Below, in pieces: positions 7,843 to 16,043 of a DNA stretch of 64,000 nt. Within the stretch, counting starts at the first letter, position 1. Each line of letters opens with the position of its first letter. Both the position numbers and the translations under genes were made by a program. The notes under the pieces are model-generated. The model made no database searches. It saw only the letters and a program-made list of their open reading frames with translations, and was not told the origin of the DNA. This DNA comes from Clostridium sp. 26_21 (lineage in GTDB: Bacteria > Bacillota > Clostridia > TANB77 > CAG-508): the NCBI GenBank assembly GCA_001915995.1, contig MNRO01000021.1:118399-182398 (forward strand), written 5' to 3'.

Positions 7843-8976
7843 TTATTGATTATCTTCTTTTGTTAATATAAATGCTGTTGAAATATATCTTGTTCTATGT
7901 GATCCTGATTGATCAACTGGATCATTTATTATTTTATTATTTACTACCATTGCACTAGATGTTCCTCCATCTAGATTAGCAGCATTATAAGCTCCATATC
8001 TTTCAAATATTTCTATTAAATCTTTCATTGTTGCACCAGGCCTTGTTACTGTTCTTCCATCTACAACTAAAAACAATACAATTCCATCTTGTCTTTGCGC
8101 TATTGCTGTTCTTGGTGCTGTTCCCCAACCACCATTTCCAGATACTGATGATGGCTTTCCATTTACTATTAAAAATGGTCCAAATGTTACTCCATCACGA
8201 ACTTTTTGTTTCTTAGCTTGCTCTACAGTCATTTTTCCAAGTACTAATTTATCGTCTTGTGTAAATCCTATTAATCCACCTTGTCCTCTATATGTTTCTG
8301 ATGTTATTAATTTCCCATTTGAAAATGTTATTCCAAGTGGTATTGCTCCATTTCCTACATAATTTGGATCTTCAAATCCTCCTCCATTTATTGCAATTAG
8401 TGCATTATTATCTTGAGCCATCTTAGTCAAATATTCACCTGTTTTTCCTAATTTACTTGTATATACTGTTTTTATTCTTGATGGATCATATATTACTGCC
8501 ATATATCCATCATAACCTTTTCCTTCTATTTTTATTATTTTATAATCTTCATGTTCTGGATCTTTTTCTAAAATCTGTTTCTCATATTCATTTGCATAAT
8601 GTGTATTATTTTCATTTTCATTATCAACTACAATTATCATTGAGGTATCTGTACTTTCATCTGTTTCATGCACTTTATTATTATCCAACACTTCCTGTAT
8701 TGTTTCATCACTATAAAACCATGTTGCTAAATACTGGTGTCTCATCGTTGTCATTGCACTTGTTATTAGCCAATCTCTAAATCCTGAATATGGTCCATAT
8801 AATAAAAATGCTAATGTTGATATTCCTAGTATTCCTAATATTATAATTGTTATTAATATTTTTAACCATATCTTTTTAGATTTTTTATTTTTTATATTCA
8901 TAGAATTTCTATCTGTATTTTTTTCATTAGCATGTTTTTGTAATGCTTTTGGAAGTTCTTCTTCACTTAAGTTCAT
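7843..8976 (-). CDS. Membrane-anchored NAGPA-domain (phosphodiester glycosidase-like) protein
   Basis: The 377-residue product has a short cytoplasmic N-terminus, one transmembrane helix (about residues 37-60, LKILITIIILGILGISTLAF) and a long extracytoplasmic part. The C-terminal ~210 residues match the NAGPA/DUF2233 family: ALIAINGGGF (about 196), GFTQDDKLVLG, GPFLIVNGKP, PRTAIAQRQDG and LDGGTSSAMVVN (about 340-351) are its conserved patches. NAGPA proteins cleave or remodel phosphodiester-linked sugars at the cell surface (the human homologue uncovers mannose-6-phosphate). The bacterial substrate is unknown. It is the promoter-proximal gene of the minus-strand group with cmk and the HD protein. 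Confidence 0.85.
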   Translation of the reverse strand: MNLSEEELPKALQKHANEKNTDRNSMNIKNKKSKKIWLKILITIIILGILGISTLAFLLYGPYSGFRDWLITSAMTTMRHQYLATWFYSDETIQEVLDNNKVHETDESTDTSMIIVVDNENENNTHYANEYEKQILEKDPEHEDYKIIKIEGKGYDGYMAVIYDPSRIKTVYTSKLGKTGEYLTKMAQDNNALIAINGGGFEDPNYVGNGAIPLGITFSNGKLITSETYRGQGGLIGFTQDDKLVLGKMTVEQAKKQKVRDGVTFGPFLIVNGKPSSVSGNGGWGTAPRTAIAQRQDGIVLFLVVDGRTVTRPGATMKDLIEIFERYGAYNAANLDGGTSSAMVVNNKIINDPVDQSGSHRTRYISTAFILTKEDNQ

Positions 8977-9076
8977 TTACATCATTCCTTCCTTAAGGCT
9001 TAAATTTAATGTAACTCAAAATTAAACTATATATATTTCTTGTTACACACTTGATTAATATTTTATAAGAAATTAA

Positions 9077-9107
9077 AAAAAATAGCAAGTACTTCTTGCT
9101 ACTTTTT
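9077..9107 (-). terminator. Terminator of sigH
   Basis: TAGCAAG (9083-9089) pairs with CTTGCTA (9095-9101); on the minus strand it is followed by a long T run (complement of the A run 9075-9082). Confidence 0.8.
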
Positions 9108-9145
9108 TCTTTGTTTTTCGACTTTTTTCTTAACATTTTATTAAG

Positions 9146-9790
9146 TTATGAATCAATGCTTTCTTTTATTTTATTTGCTTTTTTCTTTATTCTTTGTATT
9201 GCTGTGTCTACAGATTTTACTTTTGTTTTTAATTTTTCTGCTATATCTGCATATGAATGTCCTTTTTCATATTCATATAAAACTGATAATTCATATTCAC
9301 TTAAATTTTCTTTTATCTTTCTTTCTATTGTTTTTGAATATTCTTGATTTGCTATTATATCTGATGGATCATCTTCTGCTTTTAAATCTACTATTTCAAG
9401 CTTGTCCATATCATCATTATCTTCATATGCTGCTGAATTTAAAGAGATTGATGAATTTAATGGTATATGTTTTTGTCTGTTTGAATTTTTAACTGCTGTT
9501 ATTAATTGTCTTTCTATACACATATTTGCAAATGTTTTAAATGAGTTTTGTTTTTCTGTGTTAAATGATTTTACTGCTTTATAAAGTCCGATCATTCCCT
9601 CTTGTACCATGTCTTCTCTTTCTGCCCCTACCATGAAAAATTTATTTGCTTTCATATTTACTACATCATTATATCTTTCTAATAAGCAGTTTAATGCTAT
9701 ATTATCATCTTGTTTTATATTCTCTATTAATTTTTCATCTGTCATTTCTTTATATTGATTTTCATTAATTGAAAACATGTTTTTTTCCAT
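9146..9790 (-). CDS. sigH: RNA polymerase sigma-H factor (sporulation/transition state)
   Basis: This 214-residue sigma-70-family factor has the pattern of Spo0H/SigH: ITDEKLIENIKQ-like N-terminus (here MTDEKLIENIKQDDNIA), region 2 with EREDMVQEGMIGLYKAVKSF and SFKTFANMCIERQLITAVK, and region 4 with LSEYELSVLYEYEKGHSYADI (written here in part). SigH directs early sporulation and stationary-phase genes. The apparent upstream start is a GTG inside the GGAGG ribosome-binding site, so the ATG at 9790 is preferred. Transcribed from its own strong sigma-A promoter and closed by a terminator. In B. subtilis sigH lies near cysS-yacOP-rpmG-secE; here it is detached from that cluster. Confidence 0.9.
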   Translation of the reverse strand: MEKNMFSINENQYKEMTDEKLIENIKQDDNIALNCLLERYNDVVNMKANKFFMVGAEREDMVQEGMIGLYKAVKSFNTEKQNSFKTFANMCIERQLITAVKNSNRQKHIPLNSSISLNSAAYEDNDDMDKLEIVDLKAEDDPSDIIANQEYSKTIERKIKENLSEYELSVLYEYEKGHSYADIAEKLKTKVKSVDTAIQRIKKKANKIKESIDS

Positions 9791-9823
9791 TAATATTGTG
9801 TCCTCCACTTCTTTGATGTTTTC

Positions 9824-9852
9824 ATTATAGCTTCAAATTGCCTAGATGTCAA
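9824..9852 (-). promoter_or_regulatory. Sigma-A promoter for sigH
   Basis: On the minus strand TTGACA (9852-9847), a 17-base spacer and a consensus TATAAT (9829-9824) lie 34 bases upstream of the start codon. Confidence 0.88.
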
Positions 9853-9880
9853 GGGATTTTACGATTTTCTTATAATAAAA

Positions 9881-9908
9881 AATACCCTGAAAATCTTTTC
9901 AAGGTATT
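9881..9908 (-). terminator. Terminator of polC
   Basis: A 13-bp stem with one G-T pair (9881-9893 with 9896-9908) is followed by a T tract on the minus strand, just after the polC stop codon. Confidence 0.85.
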
Positions 9909-9914
9909 TTTATT

Positions 9915-12900
9915 TTATCCAAACAAACTCAATTGATTACTTTGACTCATTCCCTCAAGGCAACCAAATTGTCTTAACAATTCTGTAACAGAATCACCAA
10001 CTTTTGAACGAATCTTTAAATCATCTATAGACATAAATTTTTCTTCTTGCCTAGCCTTCATAATTCCTTCTGCTGCAACATTTCCTAATCCTGCTATACT
10101 ATTTAATGGTGGTCTTAATGAATCTCCTTCGACTTGAAATTTTGTAGCATGTGATTTATACAAATCAATTGGTAAAAATCTAAGTCCTCTTTCATACATT
10201 TCTAATACTAATTCCAAATCATCATACATATCTTTGTCCTTTGGAGTAGCATTATTTCCCATCATTTCAATTTCTTTCATTTTATTTTTTACTTTTTCTT
10301 TTCCATTAATCATAACTTCTGCATCAAATGCTTTTGCTCTTATTGTAAAAAATGCTGCATAATATGCTAATGGAATATGAACTTTAAACCATGCAATTCT
10401 AAATGCGTTTGTTACATAAGCTGCAGCATGTGCTTTGGGGAACATGTATTTTATTTTTTCACAAGATTTTATATACCATTCTGGAACATCATGTTCTAAC
10501 ATTAAAGGTATATATTCATCTTTCCATTTTGGTTCTTTTCCTTTTGCAACTTTACCTTTACGAACAGCTTCCATTATTTTGAATGATTTATCTGGTGGAA
10601 GCCCTTTTTTCATTAAATATATCATTATATCATCACGACAACATATTGCTTGTTGTAATGTTACAATTCCTTGTTCTATTAATGATTGTGCATTTCCTAA
10701 CCATACATCTGTACCATGTGATAGTCCAGATATTCTTATTAATTCGTCAAATGTTGTTGGGTGTGTATCTAAAAGCATTCCTCTAGCAAATTTTGTACCA
10801 TATTCAGGTATTCCATAAGTTCCTACTTCTGAATGTATTTGTTCTGGTGTTACACCTAATGCTTTTGTTGATGAAAAGATTGACATTGTTTCTTTATCAT
10901 CTAATGGTACATCTGTTGGTGCTACTCCTGTTATATCTTGAAGCATACGTATTACCGTCGGATCATCGTGTCCTAGTATATCAAGTTTTAACAAGTTTCC
11001 ATCTATTGAGTGATAATCAAAGTGTGTTGTTATTATATCTGAATTTGGGTCATCTGCTGGATGTTGTACTGGTGTAAATTCATATATTTCTCTTCCTTTT
11101 GGAACTACTATAATTCCTCCTGGATGTTGTCCTGTTGTTCTTTTTATTCCTTGACATCCTACTGATATTCTTGCTATTTCTGCTTTATTTATTGGTATAT
11201 TTCTTTCTTCATAATATTTTTTTACATATCCAAATGCTGTTTGTTCTGCTACTGTACCAACTGTTCCTGCTTTAAATGTTGTTCCTTTTCCAAATATTAC
11301 TTCTGTATATTTATGTGCTTTTGCTTGATATTCTCCAGAGAAGTTTAAGTCTATATCAGGTTCTTTGTCTCCATTAAATCCAAGGAATGTTTCAAATGGT
11401 ATATCCATTCCATCTTTGGCCATTTTTGTGCCACATTTTGGACAATCTTTATCTGGTAAATCAAATCCATTTCCAACTCCATAATCATCAAATTCTGAAT
11501 ATTTACATTTTGGACATCTATAATGTGGCTGTAATGAGTTTACTTCTGTTATACCTGTCATAAATGCTACAAGTGATGATCCTACTGATCCTCTTGAACC
11601 TACTATATATCCATCTTCATTTGATTTCCATACTAGTCTTTGTGCAATAATATACATTACTGAATATCCATTGCTTATAATAGAATTTAATTCTTTATCT
11701 AGTCTTGTTTGAACTATTTCTGGCAATGGATCTCCATATAATTCATGTGCTTTTTTATATGCAATATTTTTGATGTCTTCCTCACATCCTGGAATATGTG
11801 GTGGACATTTTTCTGGTGATATTGGGTCTATTCTATCACACATATCTGATACTTTATTTGTATTTGTTACTACAACTTCATAAGCTTTTTCTTCACCTAA
11901 ATATTCAAATTCTTTAAGCATTTCTTCTGTTGTTCTTAAGTATAATGGTGCTTGCTCATCTGCATCTTTATATCCTTGACCAGCTTCTAATATTCTTCTA
12001 TAAATCTCATCTTGTGGATCCATAAAATGAACATCACATGTTGCTACTACTAGTTTTCCTAGTTTTTCTCCTAATTCTACAATCTTACGATTTATATCTT
12101 TTAAATATTCTCTATCTGGTACAACACCATTTCTTACTAAGAATTCATTATTTCCTATTGGTTGAATTTCTAAATAGTCATAATCTCTTGCAATATTTTC
12201 TATTTCTTCATCAGATTTTCCTAATTCTATTGCTTGATATAATTCTCCCGCTTCGCAAGCACTTCCTAATATTAATCCTTCTGAATATTTTTTATATATA
12301 CTTTTTAATATTCTTGGATTTTTATAAAAATAGTTCAAATGTGAAATTGATACTAATTTATATAGGTTTCTTAATCCTACATAATTTTTAGCTAATATTA
12401 TTGCATGATATGATCTTTGCTTTTTAAATTCTTCTTTTTGAGCTTCTGGGTCTTTTGTTGCTGAATCTATTTCATCAACTGTATTTATTCCTTTGTCTTT
12501 TAGTTTTTTCAACATTACATTAAATACTTTTACAGTTGTATCAACATCTGCTAAAGCTCTATGTGCTACATCTACTTCAATTCCTAAACTATCTGCAATT
12601 TTTCCTAATTTATATTTTTTCAAATCTGGGAATAAATCTTTTGCAAGTGGTAATGTGTCTATATATGTATTATTGAATTCATATCCTAGCAATTTGGCAT
12701 TGTGTTTTAAAAATCCAACATCAAAACTTGCATTATGTGCAACTATTATTGAATCTCCTACAAATTCTAAGATTTTTGGAAATACTTTATCTATTGTTTC
12801 TGCATCTTTTACCATTTCATCAGTTATGTTTGTAACTTCTACAACTCTTTGTGGTATTGGCTTTTCTGGATTTACAAATATTTCAAATTCATCTATTACT

Positions 12901-14807
12901 TCACCATTTTTTACTTTCATTATTCCGACTTCAGTAATTTTTTCTGTTGTTATTGAAATTCCTGTTGTTTCTAAGTCTAATACACAATATGTTGCATCTT
13001 CTAGTACTTGCCCTCTTGGATTTTTTACTGATTTTTCTTTATCTGGTACTAAATATGCTTCTACACCATATATTACTTTCATTTCTGGGTTATCTCTTCC
13101 CAATAAATGATATGCTTCTGGAAATGCTTGTACTACTCCATGGTCTGTTATTGCTATTGATTTCATTCCCCAACTCATTGCTCTTTTTATTAAGTCTGTT
13201 GCTGATGTCATTGCATCCATTGCACTCATTTTGGTATGCATGTGTAATTCTACTCTTTTTACTTCTGCTTTATCTTCTCTTGTTGTTTTTGGTAATGGAG
13301 TTGATTCAACTATTGTATTTGCCATTATTGTTAATTCGTTTGAAAAAGCATCCATTTGTGCTCTTCCTGCTAATTTTACTGCTTTTGTTTTTCCTAATCT
13401 TTTTACAATGTTTTTTGCATTTTTTCCTGGTAAAAATGCTTTACATGTCATTGTACTTGTTCCATCATATATATTTATACTTAATATTACTTTTCCTGTT
13501 TTTGTTTCTTTGTCTTCCATTCCAAGTATTTCACCATCTATACATACATTTCCAGATTCTGCATTTAAGTCCGTTATTTTTACTAATGGATCTGATATAT
13601 TCATTGAGTTTCCTAATATTAATGGTGAACTTGTGTCTTCTTCTGGTAATTGTGGCATTCCTTCATCTGAAATTTCTATTATAATATTTGCCATTACTGT
13701 TAAATCACCTGCATAAGCATCCATTCCTGATTTTCCTGTTACTTTTATTGCTTTTGCAGATTGAATTTTTTCTGATACTTCATTTCCTTCTGTTATATCT
13801 TTTGCAAATGCTTTACAGTTCATTATTCCTGTTCCATCATATATTTCAAAGATTAACATTCCTTTTCCTGTTTTTGTTTCTTTACATTCACAACTTACTA
13901 TTCTTCCTTCAATTGTTACTCTACTATCATTTGATGTTATATCTTTTATTTTGAATAGTGTTTCTTTTGCTCTTGATGGCTTACCAAAGATTATATTTGA
14001 AGGTTCTTCATTTTCTGGCATTTCTGGTATATATCCCATATCTGCATCTGTTGGCATTGCATAATCTGCATCATTATATACACCTTCTGGTATTGGTGGC
14101 ATTTCACTTGCTGGATATTGTTCATAATTTTGTGCTGATGGATTTTGATGGCTCTGTTGTTGATGATTATTTTGCATATTTTCTCCACTATTTTGTGCTT
14201 GTTTTTCTGCTGCCATTCTTTGCGCTTCCATCGCTTCTCTCATTACATTTTCTATTGCTTTTTGTTGTACTTGTTTTGCTTTTTCTTTTTGTTTTAATAC
14301 TTCTTCTGCATTTATTCTTTCTTCTATATTTACTATATATTTCTTTCCGAATATGTTTTCTATTACACTTTCTAGTTCTCTATCTAATTTTCTTGCTTTT
14401 AGAAAATCTGCACCTTGTATTTTCATATATACATTTATTTGATTTTCTGTTACTTCAATTTGACTTTTTAATAATAATAATGGTTTCATTAAAGGATATT
14501 TATGTGCCATTAAACATACTATATTTTCCCACTCATCTGCTATTGGCTTTTTTCTTACTCCTTCTGCATATTTTATTTTTATATGCACTTGCTCAAATTG
14601 AAATCTTTGTCTTAAGAATTTTTCAAAGTACCATATTTCTTTTATTTCTATATATTCTTTTGCTTGCATTTCTATTTCTAATGTGTTTATCTTTTTTAGT
14701 AAATTCATTCTTGCTATTTCTGCATCTTCTATATTACTATTTGTTTTATAATCACTAAATAAATCTCCTATTTTTCTGCTTTTATGTTTTTGCTCTGTTT
14801 CTGGCAC
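9915..14807 (-). CDS. polC: DNA polymerase III alpha subunit, Gram-positive PolC, with duplicated OB domain
   Basis: PolC is the replicative polymerase with built-in proofreading. Approximate residues: N-terminal domain 1-165; Gln/Asn/Pro-rich linker 175-275; first OB fold 285-380; second OB fold 405-505; PHP start VELHMHTKMSAMDA near 520; inserted DEDDh exonuclease from YCVLDLETTG near 610 through IIVAHNASFDV to about 760; zinc cluster CPKCKYSEF...CPKCGTKM near 1098-1125; catalytic PDIDLNF near 1155; thumb/HhH C-terminus with SIAGLGNVAAEGI. At about 1630 residues it is some 190 longer than B. subtilis PolC (1437). The second OB copy and linker account for most of this. The GTG at 14816 overlaps the AAGAAGG site, so GTG 14807 is preferred. 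Confidence 0.97.
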   Translation of the reverse strand: MPETEQKHKSRKIGDLFSDYKTNSNIEDAEIARMNLLKKINTLEIEMQAKEYIEIKEIWYFEKFLRQRFQFEQVHIKIKYAEGVRKKPIADEWENIVCLMAHKYPLMKPLLLLKSQIEVTENQINVYMKIQGADFLKARKLDRELESVIENIFGKKYIVNIEERINAEEVLKQKEKAKQVQQKAIENVMREAMEAQRMAAEKQAQNSGENMQNNHQQQSHQNPSAQNYEQYPASEMPPIPEGVYNDADYAMPTDADMGYIPEMPENEEPSNIIFGKPSRAKETLFKIKDITSNDSRVTIEGRIVSCECKETKTGKGMLIFEIYDGTGIMNCKAFAKDITEGNEVSEKIQSAKAIKVTGKSGMDAYAGDLTVMANIIIEISDEGMPQLPEEDTSSPLILGNSMNISDPLVKITDLNAESGNVCIDGEILGMEDKETKTGKVILSINIYDGTSTMTCKAFLPGKNAKNIVKRLGKTKAVKLAGRAQMDAFSNELTIMANTIVESTPLPKTTREDKAEVKRVELHMHTKMSAMDAMTSATDLIKRAMSWGMKSIAITDHGVVQAFPEAYHLLGRDNPEMKVIYGVEAYLVPDKEKSVKNPRGQVLEDATYCVLDLETTGISITTEKITEVGIMKVKNGEVIDEFEIFVNPEKPIPQRVVEVTNITDEMVKDAETIDKVFPKILEFVGDSIIVAHNASFDVGFLKHNAKLLGYEFNNTYIDTLPLAKDLFPDLKKYKLGKIADSLGIEVDVAHRALADVDTTVKVFNVMLKKLKDKGINTVDEIDSATKDPEAQKEEFKKQRSYHAIILAKNYVGLRNLYKLVSISHLNYFYKNPRILKSIYKKYSEGLILGSACEAGELYQAIELGKSDEEIENIARDYDYLEIQPIGNNEFLVRNGVVPDREYLKDINRKIVELGEKLGKLVVATCDVHFMDPQDEIYRRILEAGQGYKDADEQAPLYLRTTEEMLKEFEYLGEEKAYEVVVTNTNKVSDMCDRIDPISPEKCPPHIPGCEEDIKNIAYKKAHELYGDPLPEIVQTRLDKELNSIISNGYSVMYIIAQRLVWKSNEDGYIVGSRGSVGSSLVAFMTGITEVNSLQPHYRCPKCKYSEFDDYGVGNGFDLPDKDCPKCGTKMAKDGMDIPFETFLGFNGDKEPDIDLNFSGEYQAKAHKYTEVIFGKGTTFKAGTVGTVAEQTAFGYVKKYYEERNIPINKAEIARISVGCQGIKRTTGQHPGGIIVVPKGREIYEFTPVQHPADDPNSDIITTHFDYHSIDGNLLKLDILGHDDPTVIRMLQDITGVAPTDVPLDDKETMSIFSSTKALGVTPEQIHSEVGTYGIPEYGTKFARGMLLDTHPTTFDELIRISGLSHGTDVWLGNAQSLIEQGIVTLQQAICCRDDIMIYLMKKGLPPDKSFKIMEAVRKGKVAKGKEPKWKDEYIPLMLEHDVPEWYIKSCEKIKYMFPKAHAAAYVTNAFRIAWFKVHIPLAYYAAFFTIRAKAFDAEVMINGKEKVKNKMKEIEMMGNNATPKDKDMYDDLELVLEMYERGLRFLPIDLYKSHATKFQVEGDSLRPPLNSIAGLGNVAAEGIMKARQEEKFMSIDDLKIRSKVGDSVTELLRQFGCLEGMSQSNQLSLFG

Positions 14808-14845
14808 TTTTTTCACCTTCTTTTTCTCTCTTTTCGTCTTGCTCT

Positions 14846-14874
14846 ATGCTATCACATTTTGTGTTTATTTGCAA
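14846..14874 (-). promoter_or_regulatory. Probable promoter for polC
   Basis: TTGCAA (14874-14869), 17 bases, then TAGCAT (14851-14846) preceded by TGA (extended -10), about 40 bases upstream of polC. Confidence 0.5.
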
Positions 14875-14910
14875 TTGAATTTTGAAATAAATTTTTCTTA
14901 TTTTTATACA

Positions 14911-14943
14911 TAGAAAAGAGGCTGTTCCATTTTGAACAGCCTC
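14911..14943 (-). terminator. Terminator downstream of the broken pilin-like gene
   Basis: GAGGCTGTTC (14918-14927) pairs perfectly with GAACAGCCTC (14934-14943); on the minus strand the stem is followed by TTTTCT. It lies 53 bases after the pseudogene stop. Confidence 0.75.
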
Positions 14944-14995
14944 TACGATCAACTAGTATTTTATATATTTATGTCAAAAATAATATTTTCTTATA

Positions 14996-15297
14996 TTATT
15001 TTTTCCATTGAACAACTTTCATTCCTTTTGCAGCTCCCCATGGTGCCCCAGTAATAGAGTCCTCTTTATTCTTTATCAATATCTCTTCTAATGAAGACGT
15101 ATTATCTGAAAAACATGAATCTCCAATGCTTTTTACTGTCTTTGGGATCTCAATTTTTAAAAGACTTCGACCTTTTTTTCTGCTAAATATAATTCCATTT
15201 GTTCTTTATATTGTGCTAATTCATTTTGTATTCTTGCTTGATTTGCATTACTACTTATTCCACTATTTCCTGTTAAGGTTGATTCTCCTTTGTTCAT
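14996..15297 (-). pseudogene. Truncated and frameshifted pilin-like/leucine-rich-repeat protein remnant
   Basis: From ATG 15297 the reading frame gives STLTGNSGISSNANQA then ELAQYKEQMELYLAEK, the segment that normally follows the hydrophobic helix of clostridial type-IV-pilin-like proteins. At a run of seven A (15173-15179) the frame breaks into a stop. One base shifted, it continues LLKIEIPKTVKSIGDSCFS, SLEEILIKNKEDSITGAPWG and ends KVVQWKK-stop (14996), a BspA-like leucine-rich-repeat end. One added A would restore a continuous frame. The N-terminal leader and membrane helix are missing, and the coding match stops exactly at the end of the repeat-bounded element 15295-15469. No ribosome-binding site suits ATG 15297. 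A decayed gene is the simplest reading; slippage at the A run cannot be excluded. Confidence 0.75.
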
Positions 15298-15469
15298 TAA
15301 GCACAATACTTAATGATTTTATTTATAAATGAATTATAACAATAAAGGCTTTTTTTATCAATAATTCTAAAGCATAAATTTAGTTGAGTCTATTTTTCTT
15401 ATTTTTAGAAAAATATTAGAACTGTTATATTACACCATTCCTACAAATCATTAAGTATGTTACTTAATG
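15295..15469. mobile_element. 175-bp MITE-like element with 25-bp terminal inverted repeats
   Basis: The left end (15295-15319) and the inverted right end (15469-15445) match at 22 of 25 positions by eye, 14 of them contiguous (15306-15319 with 15445-15458). Each end is itself a palindrome of the form CATTAAG-7-CTTAATG. The interior is AT-rich without an ORF but contains an outward minus-strand promoter. The left end coincides with the 5' truncation of the pilin-like pseudogene. No clear target-site duplication was found, so a pair of operators is the alternative reading. Confidence 0.5.
15333..15361 (-). promoter_or_regulatory. Sigma-A promoter inside the 175-bp element
   Basis: TTGATA (15361-15356), 17-base spacer, TATAAT (15338-15333) on the minus strand; it reads through the left palindrome into the pilin-like pseudogene. 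Confidence 0.7.
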
Positions 15470-15488
15470 TATTTTTTTATTAATTCTA

Positions 15489-15517
15489 TTGAAAATAAAA
15501 GACTTCTATGTTATAAT
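15489..15517 (+). promoter_or_regulatory. Sigma-A promoter for the small gene at 15575
   Basis: TTGAAA (15489-15494), 17-base spacer, TATAAT (15512-15517). A small hairpin TGAAGC/GCTTCA (15529-15546) begins the predicted 5'UTR. Confidence 0.85.
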
Positions 15518-15574
15518 AAGAAATTGTGTGAAGCCAATCCGCTTCATAATTTTATAAAATGAGAGGTATATCTT

Positions 15575-16000
15575 ATGATGATGCAAAACTTGGCCGCTTA
15601 TTTCTCTTCTCTCAGCCATGCTGAACGGAAAAAATTAGTCGAAAACCACGCCAAAGAAATCGCAACTTGGGTTATCAAGTGCGATGGGTATATCATTGTT
15701 GGTGTTAAAGATAACATCAATTTCAATTCGCCTGAACTTGAATCTGCAATTGATTTGTGCCTTTTGTACAAATACGGCATTGCACGGTCTTCTAAGAATT
15801 TGGGAAAGCATCGGCTTTATTATTCTATGAAGTTGCCTGCAAAGAAAATCGAGAAAATTGAAAAACACGTAATCGAGTTCGAAATTCCCGAGCTCGAAAA
15901 ACAAGCAAAAGAAGCTACAAAAATAAAAGAAGCACAGGAGAACTTTCTCAAATGTGTTTTGGGTGATGAACTTTGGGATGCCATTTGGGGCAATAATTAA
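15575..16000 (+). CDS. Small protein of unknown function, probably transferred
   Basis: The 141-residue product is soluble and charged, with no signal or membrane segment. The first part (1-100) looks mixed alpha/beta, including GYIIVGVKDNI. The second part is a Lys/Glu-rich helix (about 85-125) before a C-terminal LGDELWDAIWGNN. No family is recognised. Codons ending in C or G (for example CGG, CAC, GCC, ATC runs) are far commoner than in neighbouring genes, so recent acquisition is likely. It has its own sigma-A promoter, a GAGAGG ribosome-binding site and a strong terminator, and it sits next to a 175-bp repeat-bounded element. Confidence 0.7.
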   Translation: MMMQNLAAYFSSLSHAERKKLVENHAKEIATWVIKCDGYIIVGVKDNINFNSPELESAIDLCLLYKYGIARSSKNLGKHRLYYSMKLPAKKIEKIEKHVIEFEIPELEKQAKEATKIKEAQENFLKCVLGDELWDAIWGNN

Positions 16001-16010
16001 AATATAAAAG

Positions 16011-16041
16011 AGGATGCTCCTTTACGGAGCATCCTTTTTTA
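16011..16041. terminator. Bidirectional terminator between the 15575 gene and rpoD
   Basis: AGGATGCTCC (16011-16020) pairs perfectly with GGAGCATCCT (16026-16035), followed by T6 on plus and CTTTTATATT on minus. It serves the two convergent genes. Confidence 0.88.
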
Positions 16042-16043
16042 TA

